Positions 54,187-64,000 of a stretch of 64,000 nt of DNA are shown in pieces (position 1 is the first letter of the stretch; each line of letters starts with the position of its first letter). Under the pieces are notes generated by a model. That model was not told the DNA's origin, did not search any database, and saw only the letters and a list, made by a program, of their open reading frames with translations. The stretch spans positions 20,868-84,867 of the forward strand of contig QNAI01000004.1 of assembly GCA_003641745.1 (NCBI GenBank), read 5' to 3'. A program made the translations under genes and the position numbers. This DNA is from Verrucomicrobiota bacterium (GTDB lineage Bacteria > Verrucomicrobiota > Verrucomicrobiia > Opitutales > Opitutaceae).

Positions 54187-54744
54187 ATGATTGATGCATT
54201 CAATATTCTTGCGGCGGCTACGCCCTCCGCGGAAGGAGGTATAGCCGGCGTCGTGCATGAATTCGGCATTGAATGGCCCTTCCTCATCGCCCAGATCATC
54301 AGCTTCTCGGTCGTCGCGTTTCTTCTGTACAAGTTCGCGTTCAAGCCGGTCCTGGCCACGATCGACGAACGGCAGACAAAGATCGAAGCCGGCCTCAATT
54401 ACACCGAGGAGATGAAAGTCAAGCTGGCCGATGCCGAGACGCAGCACACGGCCAGGATCAAGGAAGCTTCATTGGAAGCCCAGCAGATCATCCACGAAGC
54501 CCGGGAGACCGGGAAGGAGATGATCGAGCAGCAGATCCAGGAGGCTACCGATCGGGCGGAGCAGACGATCGCCAAAGCGGGGCAGGCCATCGAGTTGGAG
54601 CGCAAGAAGATGCTCGCCGATGTTCGCGAGGAGATTGCCCGCCTGGTCGTACTCACGACTTCACGGGTATTGTCCCGCGACCTCAGCGACGACGAACGCA
54701 GTCGCTACGTATCATCCGCCACCGAGGAGCTCGACCGGAACTGA
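54187..54744 (+). CDS. atpF: ATP synthase Fo subunit b
   Basis: A 185-residue protein: a periplasmic start, a membrane helix (WPFLIAQIISFSVVAFLLYK, residues 36-55) and then a long charged coiled coil (ERQTKIEAGLNYTEEMKVKL, EASLEAQQIIHEARETGKEM). The C-terminal EEIARLVVLTTSRVLSRDLS is the conserved delta-binding part. It forms the peripheral stalk. Only one b-type gene is present, so a homodimer is expected. Confidence 0.94.
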   Translation: MIDAFNILAAATPSAEGGIAGVVHEFGIEWPFLIAQIISFSVVAFLLYKFAFKPVLATIDERQTKIEAGLNYTEEMKVKLADAETQHTARIKEASLEAQQIIHEARETGKEMIEQQIQEATDRAEQTIAKAGQAIELERKKMLADVREEIARLVVLTTSRVLSRDLSDDERSRYVSSATEELDRN

Positions 54745-54768
54745 GGGAGCACTCCCTGACCGCTCGTC

Positions 54769-55164
54769 ATGAATTTCGACAAAAAAAACCGCCGGTTTGC
54801 CCGCAGCCTCTTCAAGCTGAGTCTTGAGGACGGTCGCGTTTCCGAGTCACGCGTCTCCGAGATTCTGGGATGGGTGGACCAGGAGAAACCGCGCCAGGCG
54901 ACGGCCCTGCTGCGTGAGTATCTCCGCCTGATCACGACCGAGATCAATCAGAACATCGCCCGCGTCGAACATGCCGGTGATCTCGCACCAGATACACTCC
55001 GTCAGATCTCAGAGACCTTTTCCCAACGCTATGGCCGATCGATTGAGGCCACCTCCGTGCCAAATCCGGACCTGATCGCGGGGCTGAAGATCCGCATCGG
55101 GTGCGATGTCTACGAAAACTCCATCGCCTCTCAGTTGGCCGCGCTCGAAAGCGCGAGCTTTTAG
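54769..55164 (+). CDS. atpH: ATP synthase F1 subunit delta, short form
   Basis: A 131-residue protein; usual length is about 175-180. The C-terminal part (SIEATSVPNPDLIAGLKIRIG, here up to GCDVYENSIASQLAALE) is the conserved delta end. The N-terminal helical domain that binds F1 alpha subunits is shortened to about 70 residues (RRFARSLFKLSLEDGRVSES). It still fits its place between atpF and atpA. A MITE-like sequence starts at its stop codon (55162-55164), yet the loss is at the N terminus, so the two are not linked. Confidence 0.85.
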   Translation: MNFDKKNRRFARSLFKLSLEDGRVSESRVSEILGWVDQEKPRQATALLREYLRLITTEINQNIARVEHAGDLAPDTLRQISETFSQRYGRSIEATSVPNPDLIAGLKIRIGCDVYENSIASQLAALESASF

Positions 55165-55384
55165 TGTAGGCCGCCGCACATATTGTAACTTATGGGAAAG
55201 ACAAATATGAGACAGAGGGAGCTAAGAATTGGAAGGAAACAGGATAAATGAACAGACATGGTCTTTTTCCCGACTTCAGCGTTGCTCGTCAGTCACGAAT
55301 CTACGGATTCGCTCCTTCCTCGCGCCTTGAACTCCGAAAAAACCCCACGTCCATAAGTGCCAATCTGTTTGGCGGACTACACTA
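55162..55384. mobile_element. MITE-like insertion between atpH and atpA
   Basis: tagtgtaggccgcc (55162-55175) and ggcggactacacta (55371-55384) are inverted repeats with one mismatch, extending with lower match to 24 bases. If the outermost TA is a target duplication, the end is gtgtaggccgcc, which resembles IS630/mariner-type insertion. The interior is non-coding, with a hairpin cgaatc-tacg-gattcg. The left repeat contains the atpH stop codon. Confidence 0.55.
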
Positions 55385-55430
55385 GAACCTTTCAAAGAAA
55401 TCGCCCTGACACGACCGAATTTCCAGGCCA

Positions 55431-56966
<1,536 letters not shown>

Positions 56967-56977
56967 CCGAAAATGTC

Positions 56978-57428
56978 GGAAGTAAGAAGTGTGAAGTAAG
57001 AAGGCAGAAGTGAAAACCACATGGCGCGAGAGCAAGATGACCTCCGCGAGCGAACTTTCGAGTTCGCGCGACGGATCATCCGTGTCTGCTCGTCTCTGCA
57101 TGGTTCATCTGTCACGTCTGTCATCAGGAATCAACTTCTCCGTTCCGGTACTTCCGTCGGAGCCAATTATCGGGAAGCCAGGCGAGGCAGGTCCAAAGCG
57201 GAGTTTCTCTCGAAGGCAGGTGAATGTCTGCGTGAGCTCGACGAATCTCTCTACTGGATCGAGCTCATCCAAGCTGAGGACCTCATGCCGCCTGATCAGC
57301 TCAAAGAAATCCTGGACGAAACCGACCAGCTCATCTCGATTTTCGTCACGCTCATCAAGACCGGTCGAAGTGTCTGACTTCTGCCTTACTTCTTACTTCT
57401 GCCTTCTTACTTCTCACTTCTAACTTCC
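56978..57428. mobile_element. Four-helix-bundle gene element with 34-bp inverted repeats
   Basis: The left end (56978-57011, starting ggaagtaagaagtgtgaag) and the reverse complement of the right end (57395-57428, starting ggaagttagaagtgagaag) match at 32 of 34 bases. Inside is one gene. A further repeat unit (57377-57394) lies inward of the right end. No clear target duplication is seen. It lies between atpA and atpG, which are adjacent in most bacteria, and ends four bases before the atpG ATG. Confidence 0.7.
57021..57377 (+). CDS. Four-helix-bundle protein (TIGR02436, 23S rRNA intervening-sequence type)
   Basis: A 118-residue helical protein with the family blocks LRERTFEFARRIIRVCSSL, IRNQLLRSGTSVGANYREA, AEFLSKAGECLRELDESLYW and the final LISIFVTLIKTGRS. 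Members are known from intervening sequences of 23S rRNA and related Avd proteins of diversity-generating retroelements; they form basic pentamers and may bind nucleic acid. No reverse transcriptase or rRNA is near. The gene sits in a repeat-bounded element in the middle of the atp operon, so it is co-transcribed with it. Its role here is unknown. Confidence 0.9.
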   Translation: MAREQDDLRERTFEFARRIIRVCSSLHGSSVTSVIRNQLLRSGTSVGANYREARRGRSKAEFLSKAGECLRELDESLYWIELIQAEDLMPPDQLKEILDETDQLISIFVTLIKTGRSV

Positions 57429-57432
57429 CCCC

Positions 57433-59774
<2,342 letters not shown>

Positions 59775-59813
59775 CCTGGTATTCAGCTCCCCTGATCAAC
59801 CCGCCTTATCACC

Positions 59814-60224
59814 ATGTCGCTTGTCCTGGAAATAGTCACTCCCGAAGAAAAAGTGTATGAGGAGACTATCGATACGGTGGTGCTTCCGACCACGTCTGGT
59901 GAGATCAGCGTCCTTCCGGGCCACATTCCCTTGGTGACGAAACTGAATCCCGGAGAGTTGCTGGTCACGGTTCAGAACAAGACCGAGCTGCTGGTTGTTG
60001 GTCGCGGATTTGCCCGGATTGAGGGCGATCGGGTCTCGGTGCTGGCGGAATCGGCGATCGAAGAAGCCAATATCGATGAATCGGCGGTGGAGGCCGCTCT
60101 GCAGCGGGCAAAGGAAGCGTTGAGTGACAAGACCCGGCTCAATGTAGCCGAGGTGGATCAACTCGAAGGGGCCATGCGCTACGCCTTGGCCCAGCTCGCC
60201 ACCAAGGGGCGCCGTAAGAAATAG
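59814..60224 (+). CDS. atpC: ATP synthase F1 subunit epsilon
   Basis: A 136-residue protein with the N-terminal beta-sandwich (LVLEIVTPEEKVYEETIDTV, TTSGEISVLPGHIPLVTKLN, FARIEGDRVSVLAESA) and a C-terminal helical hairpin (AVEAALQRAKEALSDKTRLN, AMRYALAQLATKGRRKK). It connects rotor and catalytic head and can inhibit ATP hydrolysis. The last operon gene; a GGGGTCA-type palindrome begins right after its stop codon. Confidence 0.95.
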   Translation: MSLVLEIVTPEEKVYEETIDTVVLPTTSGEISVLPGHIPLVTKLNPGELLVTVQNKTELLVVGRGFARIEGDRVSVLAESAIEEANIDESAVEAALQRAKEALSDKTRLNVAEVDQLEGAMRYALAQLATKGRRKK

Positions 60225-60282
60225 GGGGTCACTCCTTGAATCTTGCATGCCAATGCGAGATTCAAGGTTTGACCCCTTCGAA
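60225..60282. repeat. GGGGTCA-family palindromic repeat, copy G
   Basis: GGGGTCA (60225-60231), centre gcatgccaatgc, TGACCCC (60270-60276). Its arms (ccttgaatct and agattcaagg) pair most perfectly among the copies, giving a hairpin of about 52 bases. It begins immediately after the atpC stop and may protect or end the atp transcript; there is no T-run. Confidence 0.8.
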
Positions 60283-60508
60283 CTGTACGCGCCCGTTTGC
60301 ATCGTGAACTGCCCCTTGTCGTGCTGCTATCCTGCCTTGCCCCTTATTCTCCGCAGAATTCAAACAATCCGTCAAAAAGCAGGCGTTGCTCGGAGTTCCC
60401 GGACAGACGTCCGATAGGCGAGGGGGCTGGACTCGGTCTGCGGCGTCAATAGATTCTGCAGGGACGGATCTGCGAGTCCTTTCAATAACCAACACTTCAG
60501 GCAGCCCC

Positions 60509-62326
60509 ATGATTACACGACGTATTGGCAAACTGCTCCGTGGCAAAGCCACACCTTTCCAGGTTTTTTCCGCCGGTGTCCTCGGCGCTTTGATCGCATT
60601 CACGCCGGGGTTTTCCCAAGCACCGGGCTTGATGCTCCTCTGGTTTTTCCTCCTCGCGGTCTTGAACGCGAACCTGTTCGTGGCCGCCATCGTTGGCGCT
60701 GGTTCAGCCCTCCTCGCCCTGCTCCTGACACCGGCTTCGTTCGCGGTGGGGCGAGTCCTGCTCGAAGGCCCGACCGAAGGACTTTTCAGGACGGTCGTGA
60801 ACGCGCCGGTCCTGGCGTTCTTCGGATTCGACTATTATCTGGTCGCGGGCGGACAGTTGATCGGTGTTATCGTCGGCGTCCTTGCCGGTTTTGCCGTCGC
60901 CAGGCTGTTGACCGGGTTTCGGACCAAACTGTCGCAGATGGAAACCGGATCGGAGCGTTTCAAGAAATGGTCGTCGAAGAAGTCGGTCAGGATAATGACC
61001 TTTATCTTCGTTGGCGGGGCGAAGAAGAAGACTTACGAAGAGTTGATGACCAAGCGGATAGGTAATCCAATCCGCCCGATTGGTGTCGTCCTGGTTGTGC
61101 TCACCATCGTCGTCATTTTCGTGACGTTGCAGTTCTTCCAGGGACCGATCATCACAGCGGCACTCCGAAGCGGCCTCGAAAAAGCAAACGGCGCCACCGT
61201 CGATGTAGCGGAGGCCGATCTTGATCCGACCGCAGGCAAGCTCACCGTGATCGGGCTCGCCATGGCCAACCCGAATCTGCTCGAAGAGGATATTTTCCGA
61301 GCCGAAATGGTGGAGGCCGACATCAGCTTGTCCGACGTTTTGAGAAAACGGGTGGTTCTGGACCGGGTGGTCGTCGACAATGCCACAAACGGCGAATTGC
61401 GCAAAGTGCCCGGGCGCCTGGTGGGTCCGCGACCGAAGCCGGCGAAGGAGAAAACAGACCTTCCCGACATGAAGAGTATCGATCAGGTGCTGGACAACGC
61501 CAAGGTCTGGAAAGAAAGGCTCTCACAGGTGAAAAAGTGGTTGGATTCCCTGGGAGGGAGCGGTGAAAAGGAATCATCGGAACCCGGTGCGCCGGGGTAC
61601 CGGGAGCAACTCGAGGCGCGGATCCGCTCTCTCGGTTACGCCAATGTTCGTGCCCTCCACTTGATCGAGGGTTCGCCGAGTCTCCTGGTGAAGAAGCTTG
61701 AAGTGCCCCGTTTGAAGGCGAAGCAGTTTCCAGATGAATTGCTGATGATTGAAGGATCGAACCTGTCGACGAATCCCAACTTGGTTGCGGAACCGCCGAC
61801 CATTGATGTATCTTCATCAGGAGGCACCCTGAAAGTCGACCTGACCTTGGGTTCGGCCGCCGGTGGGACCGACAACCAGATCACGTTTGCCTATCGTGGG
61901 TTGCCGGTCGATTCGTTCGCCGAGCACCTGACGGTTGGGGGAACGACTCCAATTTCGGGTGGAACCATGGACGTAACGACCTCGGGCACACTCAGTGCGA
62001 CCGATTCGAACCTGCCCCTGTCGGTCACCTTCAACAATACCAACGTTATTATCGGAGGCACGGCGACCCCGGTTTCCGCGTTGACCATACCCGTTGCCGT
62101 GCGGGGACCGATGGACAATCCCATGATCCGGGTCGATTCAGCCGCTCTCCAGAATGCGCTTCTCGCTGCCGGCAAGCAGGAGGCGGTCAACCGATTGCAG
62201 AGCGAAGCCGCCAAGCAACTCGGAGTCGATGCAGGCGAGGGCGGAGAGAATCTGGAAGACACGGCCAAGAGCTTGCTGGGGGGGTTCTTGAAGAAGCAGA
62301 GCGAGCCAAAAGATGATGGGGAGTGA
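60509..62326 (+). CDS. Envelope protein: TIGR03546-type membrane part fused to TIGR03545-type domain
   Basis: A 605-residue protein. Residues 1-180 form membrane helices with PFQVFSAGVLGALIAFTPGF and FGFDYYLVAGGQLIGVIVGV, as in TIGR03546/DUF2062-like proteins. A further helix (IGVVLVVLTIVVIFVTLQFF, about residues 192-212) starts a long AsmA-like beta-rich region (VDVAEADLDPTAGKLTVIGLAM) typical for TIGR03545. These are usually separate neighbouring genes, so this is probably a fusion. AsmA-like proteins move lipids between membranes. Start ATG 60509 (MITRRIGKLL) is preferred over 60386. Confidence 0.75.
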   Translation: MITRRIGKLLRGKATPFQVFSAGVLGALIAFTPGFSQAPGLMLLWFFLLAVLNANLFVAAIVGAGSALLALLLTPASFAVGRVLLEGPTEGLFRTVVNAPVLAFFGFDYYLVAGGQLIGVIVGVLAGFAVARLLTGFRTKLSQMETGSERFKKWSSKKSVRIMTFIFVGGAKKKTYEELMTKRIGNPIRPIGVVLVVLTIVVIFVTLQFFQGPIITAALRSGLEKANGATVDVAEADLDPTAGKLTVIGLAMANPNLLEEDIFRAEMVEADISLSDVLRKRVVLDRVVVDNATNGELRKVPGRLVGPRPKPAKEKTDLPDMKSIDQVLDNAKVWKERLSQVKKWLDSLGGSGEKESSEPGAPGYREQLEARIRSLGYANVRALHLIEGSPSLLVKKLEVPRLKAKQFPDELLMIEGSNLSTNPNLVAEPPTIDVSSSGGTLKVDLTLGSAAGGTDNQITFAYRGLPVDSFAEHLTVGGTTPISGGTMDVTTSGTLSATDSNLPLSVTFNNTNVIIGGTATPVSALTIPVAVRGPMDNPMIRVDSAALQNALLAAGKQEAVNRLQSEAAKQLGVDAGEGGENLEDTAKSLLGGFLKKQSEPKDDGE

Positions 62327-62358
62327 GAAGGTGGGTCGGGGTAGTTTCTATTTTTTCT

Positions 62359-62380
62359 TGTAGGCTTCATGCCTCGATCG
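62359..62380 (+). repeat. TGYAGGAGAGGCTTTAYGCC repeat, copy 3 (degenerate)
   Basis: tgtaggcttcatgcctcgatc lacks the central gagag part of the other copies but keeps tgtagg and gcctcgatc. It lies between the envelope protein and the PHP gene in a 193-base gap that shows nothing else. Confidence 0.4.
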
Positions 62381-62519
62381 AACTGACCACCGAGGGAAAA
62401 TCTTTCTCCTGCGTTTCCCATCATTTCACCCATGAAATACGACCGGCAGTCCGGCCACTTCGGCATGAAATGTCGATCTTCCCGGTAGATTACCCAATCC
62501 TCTTCCCGCAGAACGTTTC

Positions 62520-63413
62520 ATGAATATCGATAGACCCCCATCAACCTACGATCTTCACCTTCACACTTCCTGGAGCTATGACGCCACGGCTTCGCCGGAG
62601 CGGTATTTCAAGCGGGCAGGGGAGCTGGGTATCCGCTGCCTGGCGATTACTGAGCACCATGTGCTGGATTCCCTTCCACAGGTGCGGGAGGTGGCAAAGC
62701 GTTTTCCGGAGATCCGGGTCATCCCGGCGGCCGAACTCTCGGTGACGACTTCTTTCGGGGCGATAGACCTGCTCTGCTACGGGTTTCCCTCGAAAACAAC
62801 CGAGGCCGTGCAGGAGGTACTCGAGCACTACCACACGTGGCAAAGGGCCTGTGGCTCAGCGGTTTCTGAGGGGATGCAGGCAATCGGGTTTGATTATACC
62901 GATCAACGGAGGTGCGATCTGCTCAAGTCCTACCGCCCGGCGGAGGCGATCGATCTCCAGGGTGTGACCCACGTGAAGAACCAGCGGCAGCTCGATTTCT
63001 TCCTCGCTGAGGGATATATTCGGGATGAGACCGAATACCGGCCGCTTCTGGAACGTGCAGCCCGGGAGGTGCCGCCACCTCCGTATCCGGCCGTTGATGA
63101 AGTGGTACCGGCGGTTCAGGCAGCCGGCGTCCTGGTGGCCATTGCGCATCCCTTTGGTTACTTCGGAGGAACAGATCGGGATCGGATGGACGCATTGACG
63201 GAAGAATGCCGATTGGACGGCATCGAGTGTGCCCATCTCAAGGTGCCTGTTGAATGCTCCCCGATCTACCGTGCCTATTGCGAGGAAAAGGGATTGTTCT
63301 CGGTCGCGGGCACGGATTGCCATAGCGACGAAGACATAGAGGAATTGCTCACCTGCCACGGAGGTAAGGAAAAGTGGCTGGATGAATTTCTGGAGCGGCT
63401 CGAAGAGAAGTGA
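62520..63413 (+). CDS. PHP domain phosphoesterase
   Basis: A 297-residue protein with all PHP metal-binding motifs: YDLHLHTSWSYD (I), LAITEHH (II), IPAAELSVTT, VAIAHPFGYFGG (III) and VAGTDCHSDEDIEELL (IV). The fold hydrolyses phosphoester bonds, such as those of nucleotides, oligonucleotides or histidinol phosphate. No polymerase or other domain is fused, so the substrate is open. Start ATG 62520. It is the last protein gene before the tRNA region. Confidence 0.85.
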   Translation: MNIDRPPSTYDLHLHTSWSYDATASPERYFKRAGELGIRCLAITEHHVLDSLPQVREVAKRFPEIRVIPAAELSVTTSFGAIDLLCYGFPSKTTEAVQEVLEHYHTWQRACGSAVSEGMQAIGFDYTDQRRCDLLKSYRPAEAIDLQGVTHVKNQRQLDFFLAEGYIRDETEYRPLLERAAREVPPPPYPAVDEVVPAVQAAGVLVAIAHPFGYFGGTDRDRMDALTEECRLDGIECAHLKVPVECSPIYRAYCEEKGLFSVAGTDCHSDEDIEELLTCHGGKEKWLDEFLERLEEK

Positions 63414-63450
63414 GAAGACGGGGAAGAGTCGCTGGCGCGACTGTGGACTT

Positions 63451-63490
63451 GAAGAGAAGTAAGAAGGTAGAATTAAGAATTAAGAAGTGG
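63451..63490. repeat. TAAGAAG-type simple repeat downstream of the PHP gene
   Basis: gaagagaagtaagaagg followed by tagaattaagaattaagaagtgg is related to the ends of the four-helix-bundle element and to the solo copies at 19129 and 34181. It is the weakest match of the four sites. Confidence 0.5.
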
Positions 63491-63635
63491 CTCGACCTCT
63501 GGAACAAGAGGTTCGAAAGTAGATGTGATTTGCGCGGGCCCTTAGCTCAGCGGTTAGTTCCGAGGAAGCGCAGCGACCGACAACCCGTTGCCGTAAGGCA
63601 ACTGCACAGGGGACGTCTCCTGCTCGGTATTGGGG
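63491..63635 (+). pseudogene. Duplicated tRNA-Ile promoter region with a 22-base tRNA 5' fragment
   Basis: 63491-63557 repeats 63636-63702 at a distance of exactly 145 bases. The upstream 40 bases have diverged, but the last 27, including the tRNA start gggcccttagctcagcggtt (63536-63555), are identical. The copy leaves the tRNA sequence after the D-arm, so it cannot give a tRNA. Confidence 0.7.
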
Positions 63636-63680
63636 CTCGACCTCTGACTCAGGTGTTCCAAAAGTGAATCAGATTTTCGC

Positions 63681-63737
<57 letters not shown>

Positions 63738-63756
<19 letters not shown>

Positions 63757-64000
63757 ATCCGCGAAGGCGGATTTTTGGGCTGAGGGATGAGGACCCCGGG
63801 GTTCGATGGAGCGAGCCAGCGAGCGGAGATGGGGCGCGCGAAGCGTGAGTGTGAAACACCTGACCAGAATGGGTAGCCAATCCCTCAGGGCCCACCAATC
63901 CGCGAAGGCGGATTCTTGGGCTGTGGGATGAGGACCCCGGGGTTCGACGGAGCGAGCCAGCGAGCGGAGATGGGGCACGCGAAGCGTGAGTGTGAAACAC
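63738..64000 (+). repeat. Tandem 141-base array carrying the tRNA 3' end
   Basis: Unit one begins inside the tRNA at aatccctcagggcccacca (63738-63756); unit two begins with the same 19 bases (63879-63897) and runs off the window. Units share aatccgcgaaggcggatt hairpin, gaggaccccggggttcga and gagcgagccagcgagcggag with few changes. The array probably continues beyond the window. Confidence 0.8.

Noticed and set aside
57010..57423. 137-residue frame overlapping the four-helix-bundle gene
   Set aside because: It runs in another frame and its end is translated terminal repeat.

Overview
The window looks like a chromosomal segment of a GC-rich, Gram-negative bacterium, most probably a member of Verrucomicrobiota close to the Opitutales. 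The reasons are the mix of housekeeping genes (F-type ATP synthase in the order a-c-b-delta-alpha-gamma-beta-epsilon, recA-mnmE, mnmG, dnaN, purB), several sugar-esterase and sulfatase genes, a fused TIGR03546/TIGR03545-type envelope protein, a UvrC without the usual cysteine cluster, and many dispersed palindromic repeats between genes. The lineage is inferred from gene content alone; there is no rRNA gene in the window.

Layout. 1-5.7 kb: the end of an RNase D gene, a histone-deacetylase-family gene and a tandem pair of S9 peptidases, the second of which has lost its catalytic residues. 5.7-6.0 kb: a MITE-like element. 6.2-11.3 kb: an export operon (AI-2E permease, outer-membrane factor, HlyD adaptor, DUF2955 pump). 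11.4-14.4 kb: queC-queE (queuosine precursor) and purB. 14.4-17.8 kb: ThuA-like gene, a promoter/terminator unit, rsgA, an FKBP isomerase and an SGNH hydrolase. 18-25.6 kb: holA, a BtaA-like transferase, an esterase, a coiled-coil lipoprotein, cinA and uvrC. 25.7-32.3 kb: sialate O-acetylesterase, two duplicated EF-hand genes, a RelE-like protein, pssA and dnaN. 32.3-40.2 kb: DEAD-box helicase, moaA and a small polysaccharide cluster (GH43-like, beta-helix, sulfatase). 40.4-47.0 kb: a membrane protein, moeA, mutT and small genes in a repeat-rich stretch. 47.3-52.7 kb: recA, mnmE, mnmG, trmB. 52.9-60.2 kb: the ATP synthase operon. 60.5-64.0 kb: envelope protein, PHP phosphoesterase, and a tRNA-Ile(CAT) gene set inside a local duplication and followed by a tandem array.

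The most unusual feature is the ATP synthase operon. A 223-bp MITE-like sequence with TA-flanked inverted repeats lies between atpH and atpA. A 451-bp element with 34-bp inverted repeats and a four-helix-bundle (23S rRNA intervening-sequence type) gene lies between atpA and atpG and ends four bases before the atpG start. A REP-like palindrome begins directly after atpC. Sequences like the ends of the four-helix element also occur as solo copies directly at the holA start codon, at the moaA stop codon and near the tRNA. A second dispersed family (ends GGGGTCA/TGACCCC, centre GCATTGGCATGC) has six copies in this window. No transposase gene is present, so any mobilising enzyme must be encoded elsewhere.
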